A DNA stretch of 64,000 nt from contig NZ_PGGW01000068.1 of NCBI RefSeq assembly GCF_002794255.1, forward strand, positions 1 through 64,000. Direction: 5' to 3'. The DNA is from Streptomyces carminius. Lineage in GTDB: Bacteria > Actinomycetota > Actinomycetes > Streptomycetales > Streptomycetaceae. The notes beneath the pieces are model-generated. The model had not been told where the DNA came from. It ran no database searches and saw only the letters and a program-made list of their open reading frames with translations. Position 1 is the stretch's first letter; every line of letters starts with the position of its first letter. A program made the translations under genes and the position numbers. Positions 9,095-17,555 of the stretch are shown in pieces.

Positions 9095-9577
9095 GGCCGG
9101 GAGCCCCCGTGCCGCGTTGCCGGAGCACCCGGGCGCCCCCGGTACGAGGACGGTCCGCCGCCCGGGCCGGGGCCCGTGACGGCCGGGCCGTGCGCAGCCC
9201 CGGCACGCTCTCCCGGACGGAGGGCCCGGTGCCGGCCTTCGGACGGACCCGGGTCCCCGCCCGCAGGCGCGGCGGCGGCCGGGCGCCCGGGCCGGCGCGG
9301 GTCTCCGGCCCGGTGGCCGGAGCCGTGCGGGACGGCCGCTCCTCGTGAGCCGCCGAGGGCGTCCTGGGCCGCGCCCGGCCGCTCACGGGGCCGGCGCGCC
9401 CCGGGCGCCGCGAGTCTCCCGGCAGGCGGTCCCGGCCTCGGCACCGGCCCGGAGCGGCGGCCGGGACGTACCGCGGCGGGACAGTGACGGGGCGGTGCCC
9501 GGCCGGTGCCGAAGGGGCAGCGGCGGGGGAAACCGCAGGGGTGCGGCAGGGCGGGGACCTGAGAGACTGGGGGCACG
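9095..9577. other. 483-bp gap without a recognised gene
   Basis: GC-rich sequence between the NAD(P)HX repair gene and alr. Frames on both strands are Arg/Pro/Gly-rich and overlap each other, so I call none. The only regulatory hint is GAGACT at 9563-9568, nine bases before the alr start. Confidence 0.5.
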
Positions 9578-10762
9578 ATGAACGTCGCACATGAGCCATC
9601 CGCCCCGCACCCGCCGGCCGCCGGCCGGACGTCCCACCGGGTCCGTGCGGAGATCGATCTCGCCGCGCTGCGCGGCAACGTGCGCGCGCTGCGGGAGCGC
9701 GCGGCCGGGGCAGAGCTGATGGCCGTGGTCAAGGCCGACGCCTACGGCCACGGCATGGTCCCCTGCGCCCGCGCCGCCCGGCAGGCCGGGGCGGCCTGGC
9801 TGGGGACGGCCACCCCCGAGGAGGCGCTGGCGCTGCGCGCCGCGGGCGACCGGGGCCGGCTGCTGTGCTGGCTGTGGACGCCCGGCGGGCCCTGGCGGGC
9901 GGCGATCGAGGCGGACGTCGACGTGGCGGCCGGCGCGCCGTGGGCGCTGACGGAGATCACGGCCGCCGCCCGCGCCTGCGGCCGCACCGCGCGCGTCCAC
10001 CTGAAGGCCGACACCGGACTGGGCCGGGGCGGCTGCCAGCCCGCCGAGTGGCCCGCCCTGGTGGCGGCCGCCCGCGCCGCCGAGGCCGAGGGCACCGTGC
10101 GGGTCGTCGGGGTGTGGTCGCACCTGGCCTGCGCCGACGAGCCCGGCCACCCCTCCGTCGCCGCGCAGCTCGCCGCCTTCCACGAGGCGCTGGCCGTCGC
10201 CGGGCGCGCCGGGCTGGAACCGGAGGTGCGGCACCTCGCCAACTCGCCGGCCACGCTCACCCTCCCCGAGGCCCGCTTCGACCTGGTGCGCCCCGGGCTG
10301 TCGGTCTACGGGCTCTCGCCCGCGCCGGAGATCGGCGCGCCCGAGGACTTCGGGCTGCGGCCGGTGATGACGCTGCGGGCCGCCCTGGCCTCGGTCAAGC
10401 GGGTCCCGGCCGGACACGGGGTGGGCTACGGCCACCGCTACACCACTCCCGGCGAGACCACCCTGGCCCTGGTCCCGGCCGGTTACGCCGACGGCGTCCC
10501 CCGGCACGCCTCCGGCACCGGTCCGGTGCTGGTGGCCGGGAAGTGGCGGACGGTCGCCGGGACGGTGGCGATGGACCAGTTCGTGGTGGACCTGGGCGGC
10601 GACGCGGCCGAGGCCGGGGACGAGGCGGTCCTCTTCGGTCCCGGTGCCGCGGGCGAGCCGACCGCCGAGGACTGGGCGCGCGCGGTGGGTACCATCCCGT
10701 ACGAGATCGTCACCCGGATCGGTGCCCGGGTGCCGCGCATACACCTGAACGCGGACATGTGA
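9578..10762 (+). CDS. alr: alanine racemase
   Basis: PLP enzyme producing D-alanine for peptidoglycan. The 394-residue product has the PLP-binding lysine in AVVKADAYGHG (Lys 52), an N-terminal beta/alpha barrel and the opposite catalytic Tyr in GVGYGHRY (Tyr 284), followed by the C-terminal beta domain. Start ATG 9578 follows a G-rich stretch and a GAGACT hexamer, so either weak SD or near-leaderless initiation is possible. It is 7 bp upstream of the alpha/beta hydrolase and so heads an operon with it and tsaE. Confidence 0.96.
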   Translation: MNVAHEPSAPHPPAAGRTSHRVRAEIDLAALRGNVRALRERAAGAELMAVVKADAYGHGMVPCARAARQAGAAWLGTATPEEALALRAAGDRGRLLCWLWTPGGPWRAAIEADVDVAAGAPWALTEITAAARACGRTARVHLKADTGLGRGGCQPAEWPALVAAARAAEAEGTVRVVGVWSHLACADEPGHPSVAAQLAAFHEALAVAGRAGLEPEVRHLANSPATLTLPEARFDLVRPGLSVYGLSPAPEIGAPEDFGLRPVMTLRAALASVKRVPAGHGVGYGHRYTTPGETTLALVPAGYADGVPRHASGTGPVLVAGKWRTVAGTVAMDQFVVDLGGDAAEAGDEAVLFGPGAAGEPTAEDWARAVGTIPYEIVTRIGARVPRIHLNADM

Positions 10763-10769
10763 CCGGAGC

Positions 10770-11960
10770 ATGACGGAAACGGGCGGAAGAGGATGGGCGC
10801 GCCGCGCCGGGCTGGCCGGCGCGGTGCTGGGCGCCGCCGCCGCCGCGGTGGCCGCGGGCGTGGCCGTCGAGCGGCTGACCGTGCACCGCACGGTGCGCCA
10901 CCGGGCCCGGCTGGCCCTGGACGCCGCCGGCCCGTACGGCTCGCTGCGCGGCACCCCCGGCCGGGCCGCGGCCGACGACGGCACCGAGCTGCACTACGAG
11001 ACCGACGAGCCGGACGGCGGCGCCGAGCCGGGCGCGCCGACGGTCGTCTTCAGCCACGGCTACTGTCTGGCCCAGGACGTCTGGCACTTCCAGCGCGCCG
11101 CCCTGCGCGGCCTGGAACCCACCGCCCCGCGCGACGACCTCGGCGTCCCCGCCCTGCGCGCCGTCTACTGGGACCAGCGCGGCCACGGCCGCTCCGGGCG
11201 CGGCCGGGCCGGGGAGACGGTGACCATCGACCGGCTCGGCCACGACCTGAAGGCGGTGCTCGACGCGGCCGTCCCCACCGGGCCGGTCGTCCTCGTCGGA
11301 CACTCCATGGGCGGCATGACGGTGATGGCGCTGGCCGCCCTGTACCCCGAGTACGTCGCCGAGCGCGTCGCCGCGGTGGTCCTGCTGGGCACCTCGGCGG
11401 GCGGGCTCACCGAGGTGACCTACGGGCTGCCGGCCGCCGGGGCCAGGGCGCTGAAACGGCTGGCGCCGGGCGTGCTGCGGACCCTGGCGACCCGGGCCGA
11501 CCTGGTCGAGCGCGGCCGGAAGGCCACCGCCGACCTCTTCACGGGCCTGGTCAAGCGGTACTCCTTCGGCACCCGCGACATCGACCCCGGGGTGGCGCGC
11601 TTCGCCGAGCGGCTGATCGAGTCGGTGCCGGTCGACGTGGTCGCGGACTTCTATCCGGCCTTCGCCGAGCACGACAAGACCGCCGCGCTGGCCGCCTTCG
11701 GCGCCGAACGCCCCGCGCTGATCCTCACCGGCGACCGGGACCTGCTCACCCCGCGCGAGCACAGCGAGGTGATGGCCGAGGCGCTGCCGCACGCCGAGCT
11801 GGTCGTCGTGGAGGGCGCCGGGCACCTGGTGATGCTGGAGCGGCCCGAGCTGGTCAACGACCGGCTCGCCGGGCTGCTGACGCGTACCATCCACAGCCAT
11901 GAGCACACCGCACCGACCGACCGCGGGGACCGGAACCGGGGCCGCTCCGAAGGCTCCTGA
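10770..11960 (+). CDS. membrane-anchored alpha/beta hydrolase
   Basis: Serine hydrolase of unknown substrate. The 396-residue product starts with an Ala-rich hydrophobic segment (about residues 10-32) that should anchor it in the membrane or export it. The hydrolase fold follows: oxyanion region FSHGYC, nucleophile elbow GHSMGG (Ser 179), a late Asp in LTGDRDLLTP and the His in GAGHLVML. Start ATG is 7 bp after alr with GGAG between. Its 3' end overlaps tsaE by 62 bp in another frame. This gene order (alr, hydrolase, tsaE) is typical of Streptomyces. Confidence 0.9.
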   Translation: MTETGGRGWARRAGLAGAVLGAAAAAVAAGVAVERLTVHRTVRHRARLALDAAGPYGSLRGTPGRAAADDGTELHYETDEPDGGAEPGAPTVVFSHGYCLAQDVWHFQRAALRGLEPTAPRDDLGVPALRAVYWDQRGHGRSGRGRAGETVTIDRLGHDLKAVLDAAVPTGPVVLVGHSMGGMTVMALAALYPEYVAERVAAVVLLGTSAGGLTEVTYGLPAAGARALKRLAPGVLRTLATRADLVERGRKATADLFTGLVKRYSFGTRDIDPGVARFAERLIESVPVDVVADFYPAFAEHDKTAALAAFGAERPALILTGDRDLLTPREHSEVMAEALPHAELVVVEGAGHLVMLERPELVNDRLAGLLTRTIHSHEHTAPTDRGDRNRGRSEGS

Positions 11961-12501
11961 GAGCCCCGCCGTACGGATTCCCGTCGGCACCCCCGACCGC
12001 ATGCGCGAGGTGGGCCGGACGCTGGCCCGGCTGCTGCGCCCCGGCGACCTCGTGCTGCTCACCGGGGCGCTGGGTGCGGGCAAGACCACTCTCGCCCGGG
12101 GCCTGGGCGAGGGCCTGGGGGTGCGCGGCGCGGTCACCTCGCCGACCTTCGTGATCGCCCGGGTGCATCCGCCGCTCGGCGACGGCCCCCCGCTGGTGCA
12201 TGTGGACGCCTACCGGCTCGGCGGCGGCCTGGAGGAGATGGAGGACCTGGACCTGGACGTGTCGCTGCCGGAGTCGGTGGTGGTCGTGGAGTGGGGCGAG
12301 GGCAGGGTCGAGGAGCTCTCGGAGGACCGGCTGCACGTGGTCATCGAGCGCGCCGCGGGAACGGCGGGGACCGCGGGCGAGGACGGCGCGGACCGGCCGG
12401 AGGACCACGACGTGCGCACCGTGACGGTGACCGGCGTCGGCGGGCGCTGGGCCGGTGCCGACCTGTCGGCCCTCACCGGTGCGGCCCGGCGCGGCGGCTG
12501 A
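11899..12501 (+). CDS. tsaE: tRNA threonylcarbamoyladenosine biosynthesis ATPase TsaE
   Basis: ATPase that works with TsaB and TsaD in making the t6A modification at position 37 of ANN-decoding tRNAs. The 200-residue product has the Walker A loop LTGALGAGKTTLARG, SPTFVIARV, VHVDAYRLGG and the VVVEWGEG motif near 130. The N-terminus is a low-complexity Pro/Ala stretch and the C-terminal 60 residues are a variable tail. ATG 11899 lies inside the preceding hydrolase gene (62-bp overlap). The partners tsaB and tsaD are 2-4 kb downstream. Confidence 0.94.
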   Translation: MSTPHRPTAGTGTGAAPKAPESPAVRIPVGTPDRMREVGRTLARLLRPGDLVLLTGALGAGKTTLARGLGEGLGVRGAVTSPTFVIARVHPPLGDGPPLVHVDAYRLGGGLEEMEDLDLDVSLPESVVVVEWGEGRVEELSEDRLHVVIERAAGTAGTAGEDGADRPEDHDVRTVTVTGVGGRWAGADLSALTGAARRGG

Positions 12502-12661
12502 TCCCGGGACCGGTCCGGGGCTGGTCCGCCACTGGTCCGCCACTGTCCCGACACGGTGTCGGCAAGATGTTGCGCGGTGTCCCGCGGGCGTGGTGACATG
12601 GAGGTCAGGACGTGGCCGGGCATGCCCGGCCACGCTCGTCCGGGAGCCCAGGGAGGGACTG

Positions 12662-12883
12662 ATGGAGGCCCACGAGCGGAAGCCCGAGCCCACCACGGTG
12701 CCGATGAGCAGGCTGCTGGACGCGTGCGCGGCGGCCGACGCGGTCTCGACGCCTCCCGGCACGCCCGGCACGGCTCCCGCGGAGTCCGCGGGTGAGCCCG
12801 GGGCGCCCGAGGCATCCGGGGTTCCCCCCGGATCCGGGCGGGGCCCGGCGGAGGACGGCGGCCGGGGGGCCGAGGCGGCCTGA
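12662..12883 (+). CDS. small hypothetical protein
   Basis: A 73-residue product that I cannot assign. The first half is ordered-looking (TVPMSRLLDACAAADAVSTPP) and the rest is Pro/Gly/Ala-rich, probably disordered. It has a textbook ribosome-binding site (GGGAGGGACTG before ATG 12662), which is why I call it despite its size. It lies 160 bp after tsaE and is convergent with the next gene. Confidence 0.6.
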   Translation: MEAHERKPEPTTVPMSRLLDACAAADAVSTPPGTPGTAPAESAGEPGAPEASGVPPGSGRGPAEDGGRGAEAA

Positions 12884-12911
12884 CGCCGCCCGGGCCCGTC
12901 CCGGCCCGGTC

Positions 12912-13478
12912 CTACTCGCCCATGGCCTGGTGGTCCGGCCTGACGCTGCGGGCCCAGAAGGGCAGCATGAACCAGCAGGCCACGAACCACAGGAACAGCG
13001 CCCCGGTGATCCACCACGCCATCCCGTTGTCCAGCACCACGCGCAGGATCAGCAGCAGGGCGCAGGTCACCGTGAACAGCAGCAGGATCAGCCCGGTGAT
13101 GGTCAGCCGGGCGGCCCACTCGACCGTCTGGGGCTTCCTCCGGTGTCCGGTGACGAAGCGGTGCAGGGCGACGGGGGCGATCAGCGTCCCGGTGGCCGCC
13201 GAGCCGAACACCACCGTGACGACGTAGATGTTGCGGTCTATCGGGCCCAGGTCGGTGAAGCGCTCGGTGAAGGCCACGCTCAGCAGGAAGCCGAGGAGGA
13301 TCTGGATGCCCATCTGGGCCACCCGGACCTCCTGGAGGAGCTCCGTCCACCGCCGGTCGGCACGCTCCTTCTCGGTCTCCCTGCGCTCCTCCTCCACCCG
13401 GTCCGCCGGCTTCCGCTCCCCGTCGTCGGTGACCCGGCCGACGGCTTTTCCGGCGGACCTGTCCGATTCCAGTGCCAC
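12912..13478 (-). CDS. DUF6328-type four-helix membrane protein
   Basis: Integral membrane protein of unknown function, 188 residues from the chosen GTG start. A charged coiled N-terminus (ERRETEKERADRRWTELLQEVRVAQ) leads into four hydrophobic segments: GIQILLGFLLSVAF, YVVTVVFGSAATGTLIAPVAL, LTITGLILLLFTVTCALLLI and WWITGALFLWFVACWFMLPF. The pattern matches the DUF6328 family common in actinobacteria. GTG 13478 is chosen because GGGGGGACCA lies directly before it; an ATG 11 codons upstream is the alternative. Confidence 0.8.
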   Translation of the reverse strand: MALESDRSAGKAVGRVTDDGERKPADRVEEERRETEKERADRRWTELLQEVRVAQMGIQILLGFLLSVAFTERFTDLGPIDRNIYVVTVVFGSAATGTLIAPVALHRFVTGHRRKPQTVEWAARLTITGLILLLFTVTCALLLILRVVLDNGMAWWITGALFLWFVACWFMLPFWARSVRPDHQAMGE

Positions 13479-13664
13479 TGGTCCCCCCTGTGCCCCGCGC
13501 TCGCCGCGCACTCCACTGCTGATGTGGAGCGTTTGTTCGCAAAGGGGCAGGCGTAAACGCGGCGAAGGAGGACACCGGCGCGCGGCCCTCCCCGGCGTGG
13601 AGGCGGCACCGGGGACGGCGGCTCGGAGGTGAAGGCTCAGGGGTGAAGGTTCAGGGGCGAAGGC

Positions 13665-14246
13665 TCAGGGCACGACGACGACCTTCGTGCCGACCGTGGC
13701 GAACTTCCACATCGCCTCGCCGTCCTCGGGCCGCTCCCGGACACCGCCCGTGCCCTCCTTGGGCGCCCCCGTCGGCAGTGAGCCGTCCACCGCCGCGCTG
13801 AAACCCACCACGGTCCCGTCCACCTGGGCGAACAGCACCACATGGGCCACCGGCACCCCGTCGGAGCCGGTGACGCGCTCGGTGCGGGAGGTCACGGTGT
13901 ACTCCCCGGGCTCCGGGTCCACCGCGCCGGGGACGACCGGGTAGGTGCGGGTGACCTGCTCGTTGGCGCCCACCAGCCAGACCCGCCGGCTGCCCAGCGA
14001 GTACACGACGCGCTCGCCGGTGCCCGAGCCGGGCGGCAGCGCGGTCCGCTCCGCGCCGTCCTTCTTGTCCGTCTTGCCGGCCTTGCCGGTGCCGGGGGAG
14101 GGGGAGGCCGAGGCGGCGGGAGTGCGGTCGGCGCCGGTGTCCCGCCGGTCCTGGGCGGCGGACGCCTGGTAGGCCAGGAAGCCGACGACGGCGAGTGCTG
14201 CCGCGGTCAGCCCGGCCACGACCACCCCCGCGCTGCTGCGTGCCAC
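13665..14246 (-). CDS. exported L,D-transpeptidase-like protein lacking catalytic residues
   Basis: A 193-residue protein with an N-terminal signal/anchor helix (residues 7-27), a Ser/Pro/Lys linker to about 70, and a compact C-terminal domain. That domain resembles the YkuD (L,D-transpeptidase) fold, with VVYSLGSRRVWLV at its start and a closing GTGGVRERPEDGEAMWKFATVGTKVVV. In active enzymes this closing segment reads S-x-GC-x-RM...D..., with a His upstream; here Cys is absent (GVRERPED, 168-175) and so is the usual His. It is therefore probably a non-catalytic cell-wall-associated protein. The family call is by pattern only. Confidence 0.6.
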   Translation of the reverse strand: MARSSAGVVVAGLTAAALAVVGFLAYQASAAQDRRDTGADRTPAASASPSPGTGKAGKTDKKDGAERTALPPGSGTGERVVYSLGSRRVWLVGANEQVTRTYPVVPGAVDPEPGEYTVTSRTERVTGSDGVPVAHVVLFAQVDGTVVGFSAAVDGSLPTGAPKEGTGGVRERPEDGEAMWKFATVGTKVVVVP

Positions 14247-14383
14247 CGTCTTCCCGCCTTCCCGCGCACCGGCACTCCGCGGACCCGCGCGCCGGTGTGT
14301 TCGTATGCCTTGTCGGTTCTCGCCGTTCGACGGTAGCAGCCGCCGGGGAACCGGCGATCACGAACGCGCCGTACGCTTGGGGC

Positions 14384-15067
14384 GTGCTCCTGCTCGCTCT
14401 GGATACCGCCACACCCGCCGTCACCGCAGCCCTGCACGACGGCGGGAGGGTTCTCGCCGCCGCGGACGAGGTGGACGCCCGCCGCCACGGCGAACTGCTG
14501 CTCCCGGCCGTCGACCGCGTCCTCGCCGAGGCGGGCGCCGAGCTCGGCGACGTGACCGGCATCGTCGTCGGCACCGGGCCCGGCCCGTACACCGGGCTGC
14601 GGGTCGGACTGATGACCGCGGTCACCGTCGGAGCCGCCCGGGACATCCCCGTCCACGGTCTGTGCACCCTGGACGGCATCGCGTACGCCGCCGCCGGTGC
14701 CGGACTGGACGGCCCCTTCGTCGTCGCCACCGACGCCCGCCGCAAGGAGGTGTACTGGGCGCGCTACGCCGACGCCCGCACCCGGCTGGGCGAGCCGGCC
14801 GTGGACCGCCCGGCCGACATCGCCGAACTCGTCGCGGACGTCCCCGCCGCGGGCGCGGGGGCCAGGCTGTACGCGGACGTCTTCACCGGGTTCCGTCCCG
14901 GCCCGCCCGAGCACGCCTCGGCCGCCGCGCTGGCGGCACTGGCGGCCGAGAAGCTGGCGGCGGCCGGTGACGACGGCGACGCGGGCTTCCTGCCGCCGCT
15001 GCCGCTGTATCTGCGGCGCCCGGACGCCAGGGTGCCCGCGAACTACAAGGTGGTCCTCCCCCGGTGA
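14384..15067 (+). CDS. tsaB: t6A biosynthesis protein TsaB
   Basis: Inactive Kae1-like partner that forms the TsaB-TsaD heterodimer for threonylcarbamoyl transfer to tRNA. The 227-residue product starts LLLALDTATPAVTAAL and has GTGPGPYTGLRVGL (about 62-75) and DARRKEVYWARY. GTG 14384 is preceded by TACGCT (14372-14377) with a 6-nt gap and no SD, suggesting leaderless translation. Its stop overlaps the rimI start (GTGA), so the two are translationally coupled. Confidence 0.94.
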   Translation: MLLLALDTATPAVTAALHDGGRVLAAADEVDARRHGELLLPAVDRVLAEAGAELGDVTGIVVGTGPGPYTGLRVGLMTAVTVGAARDIPVHGLCTLDGIAYAAAGAGLDGPFVVATDARRKEVYWARYADARTRLGEPAVDRPADIAELVADVPAAGAGARLYADVFTGFRPGPPEHASAAALAALAAEKLAAAGDDGDAGFLPPLPLYLRRPDARVPANYKVVLPR

Positions 15068-15657
15068 CCGGAGCCGTGCCGCCCGCACAGCCCGTGCTGC
15101 GCGAGATGCGCTGGTGGGACATCGAACCGGTGCTGGAGCTGGAGCGGGAGCTGTTCCCGCGGGACGCCTGGACGCCGGCTCTGTTCTGGTCCGAGCTCGC
15201 CCGGGCCCGCGGCCCGTACGCCACCCGCCGCTACCTCGTCGCCGAGCTGCCCGGCGCCGACGGCGCCGGCGGCGGAGGCCGGCTGGTGGGCTACGGCGGG
15301 CTCGCCGCCGCCGGCGGCACCGGCGACATCCAGACCATCGCCACCGCCCGCGACCGGTGGGGCACCGGACTCGGCGGCCGGCTGCTCACCGCGCTGCTCG
15401 GCGCCGCCACCGAGTTCGAGTGCGAGGAGGTGCTGCTGGAGGTCCGGGTGGACAACCCCCGGGCCCGGCGGCTGTACGAGCGCTTCGGCTTCGAGACGGT
15501 CGGCCTGCGCCGCGGCTACTACCAGCCGGGCAACGTGGACGCCCTGGTGATGCGCCGCCACATGGACCCCGCGCCCCCGGACCACGGCTTGGACCACGGC
15601 CCGGACCCCGCGACAGAACCCCAAGGATCACCTCAAGGAACGGTGCCCCATGGCTGA
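15064..15657 (+). CDS. rimI: ribosomal protein S18-alanine N-acetyltransferase RimI
   Basis: GNAT-family acetyltransferase for the N-terminus of S18 and possibly other proteins. The 197-residue product shows REMRWWDIEPVLELERELFP, the acetyl-CoA loop (TARDRWGTGLGGRLLTALL, about 98-116) and the C-terminal ARRLYERFGFETVGLRRGYY motif. A Pro/Asp-rich tail of about 30 residues is extra. GTG 15064 overlaps the tsaB stop by 4 bp, and the 3' end overlaps tsaD by 8 bp. This is the conserved tsaB-rimI-tsaD operon. Confidence 0.94.
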   Translation: MTGAVPPAQPVLREMRWWDIEPVLELERELFPRDAWTPALFWSELARARGPYATRRYLVAELPGADGAGGGGRLVGYGGLAAAGGTGDIQTIATARDRWGTGLGGRLLTALLGAATEFECEEVLLEVRVDNPRARRLYERFGFETVGLRRGYYQPGNVDALVMRRHMDPAPPDHGLDHGPDPATEPQGSPQGTVPHG

Positions 15658-16762
15658 CGAACCCCTGGTCCTCGGCATCGAGACCTCCTGCGACGAGACC
15701 GGCGTGGGCATCGTGCGCGGACACACCCTGCTCGCCGACGCGGTGGCCTCCAGCGTGGACGAGCACGCCCGGTACGGCGGTGTGGTGCCCGAGGTCGCCA
15801 GCCGCGCCCATCTGGAGGCGATGGTTCCCACCATCGAGCGCGCCCTGAAGGAGGCCGGGGTCGCCGCGAGCGACCTCGACGGCATCGCCGTCACCGCCGG
15901 TCCCGGCCTGGCCGGGGCGCTGCTGGTGGGCGTCTCGGCGGCCAAGGCGTACGCCTACGCGCTGGGCAAGCCGCTGTACGGCGTCAACCACCTCGCCTCC
16001 CACATCTGCGTCGACCAGCTCGAACACGGCGCCCTGCCCGAGCCGACCATGGCCCTGCTGGTCTCGGGCGGCCACTCCTCGCTGCTGCTGTCCTCCGACA
16101 TCACCTCCGACGTCCGCCCGCTGGGCGCCACCATCGACGACGCGGCGGGCGAGGCGTTCGACAAGATCGCCCGGGTGCTGAACCTCGGCTTCCCCGGCGG
16201 TCCCGTCATCGACCGGTACGCCCGCGAGGGCGACGCGGAGGCCGTCGCCTTCCCGCGGGGCCTGACCGGCCCGCGCGACGCGCCGTACGACTTCTCCTTC
16301 TCCGGTCTGAAGACCGCCGTCGCCCGCTGGATCGAGGCCAGGCGGAACGCGGGCGAGGAGGTGCCGGTCGCCGATGTCGCCGCCTCCTTCCAGGAGGCGG
16401 TCGTCGACGTGCTGACCCGCAAGGCCGTGCGCGCCTGCCGCGACGAGGGCGTGGACCACCTGATGATCGGCGGCGGCGTCGCCGCCAACTCCCGGCTGCG
16501 CGCCCTGGCCGGGGAGCGGTGCGCGGCGGCCGGGATCACCCTGCGGGTGCCGCGCCCCAAACTGTGCACCGACAACGGGGCGATGGTCGCGGCGCTGGGC
16601 GCCGAGATGGTCGCCCGGAACCGGGCCCCCTCCGACTGGGACCTGTCGGCCGACTCCTCCCTGCCGGTCACCGAACCGCACGTCCCGGGCACCTCCCACG
16701 ACCCCGCGCACGGCACCCACGACCATGTGCACGAGACGAGCGCGGGGAACCTCCACGGCTGA
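15650..16762 (+). CDS. tsaD: tRNA threonylcarbamoyltransferase TsaD
   Basis: Catalytic subunit that transfers the threonylcarbamoyl group from TC-AMP to A37 of tRNA. The 370-residue product has LGIETSCDETGVGIV at the N-terminus, the metal-binding VNHLASHI histidines (around 109-114), LVSGGHSSL and the C-terminal PRPKLCTDNGAMVA. The last 30 residues are a His-rich low-complexity tail. Third gene of the tsaB-rimI-tsaD unit; a 9-bp hairpin follows. Confidence 0.96.
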   Translation: MADEPLVLGIETSCDETGVGIVRGHTLLADAVASSVDEHARYGGVVPEVASRAHLEAMVPTIERALKEAGVAASDLDGIAVTAGPGLAGALLVGVSAAKAYAYALGKPLYGVNHLASHICVDQLEHGALPEPTMALLVSGGHSSLLLSSDITSDVRPLGATIDDAAGEAFDKIARVLNLGFPGGPVIDRYAREGDAEAVAFPRGLTGPRDAPYDFSFSGLKTAVARWIEARRNAGEEVPVADVAASFQEAVVDVLTRKAVRACRDEGVDHLMIGGGVAANSRLRALAGERCAAAGITLRVPRPKLCTDNGAMVAALGAEMVARNRAPSDWDLSADSSLPVTEPHVPGTSHDPAHGTHDHVHETSAGNLHG

Positions 16763-16764
16763 CC

Positions 16765-16785
16765 GCCGGGCCGGTGCGGCCCGGC
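16765..16785. terminator. hairpin between convergent tsaD and FMN reductase
   Basis: A perfect 9-bp stem (16765-16773 with 16777-16785) with a GTG loop occupies almost the whole 27-bp gap between the convergent genes. Confidence 0.55.
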
Positions 16786-16789
16786 CCGG

Positions 16790-17407
16790 TCACCGTGTCG
16801 CGGGGAGCGGCCGGGCCAGCCTGGCCTCGCGCAGCACCGAGCCCCACCATTCCAACTGGTCGAGCAGCTGCTTCGCGTCGCCCTCCGCCCTTTCGGGCTC
16901 CAGCAGCTGCCCGTCGGCGTCGAACAGCTCGAAGTACCGGGGGAAGCTGACGCTGTCGCGCACGGTGTGGGCGTTCAGCTCGCCGAAGACCTGCTTGAGC
17001 TGCTCGATCGCCAGCAGACCGCCGCTGGCCCCGCTGTAGCCGACGAAACCGACCGCCTTGCCCTGCCACTCGGCGTAGTACCAGTCGACGGCGGCCTTCA
17101 GGGAGGCGGGGAAGCTGCGGTTGTAGTCCGGCGTGACCACCACGTAGGCGTCGGCCGCCGTCAGCCGCCGGGTGAGGCCCGCCAGCTCGGCGGGACGCGG
17201 CAGGTCGGGGGTGAACGCCGGCGGCACCGGCGGCAGTACCGGCGGCAGCGGGACGTCCGCCAGGTCGATCACGTCCACCGTGAACCGGCCGTAGCGCTCG
17301 GCCTGTCCGGCGAACCACCTCGCCACCACGGGCCCGAAGCGTCCCTGGCGGACGCTGCCGACAATCACCGCGAGGTTCAGGTACTTCCCGCTGTCCGTAC
17401 TGGTCAT
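16790..17407 (-). CDS. NADPH-dependent FMN reductase family protein
   Basis: Flavodoxin-like quinone/FMN reductase of 205 residues. It shows the FMN phosphate loop IVGSVRQGRFGPVVARWF near the N-terminus, VVTPDYNRSFPASLKAAVDWYYAEW (in parts VVTPDYNRSFPASLK and AAVDWYYAEW) and VGFVGYSGASGG. The ATG at 17407 has CAGGAG about 6 bases upstream; the frame is open further but with non-coding composition. It is divergent from the XRE/MmyB-type regulator at 17556, which is a candidate for its control. Confidence 0.88.
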   Translation of the reverse strand: MTSTDSGKYLNLAVIVGSVRQGRFGPVVARWFAGQAERYGRFTVDVIDLADVPLPPVLPPVPPAFTPDLPRPAELAGLTRRLTAADAYVVVTPDYNRSFPASLKAAVDWYYAEWQGKAVGFVGYSGASGGLLAIEQLKQVFGELNAHTVRDSVSFPRYFELFDADGQLLEPERAEGDAKQLLDQLEWWGSVLREARLARPLPATR

Positions 17408-17555
17408 GTGCCAACTCCTGTTCACCGGGCTTCGGATGGCCGCGCACCGGCCACACACCCAACCTGCCGTCCGGGCCGCGGGCGGGGGAGACCGCACCGA
17501 GACCGGTAGTGGCAGGGCCACGATCCGGGAGCCGCGCGCTGCTACGTTCGACAGG

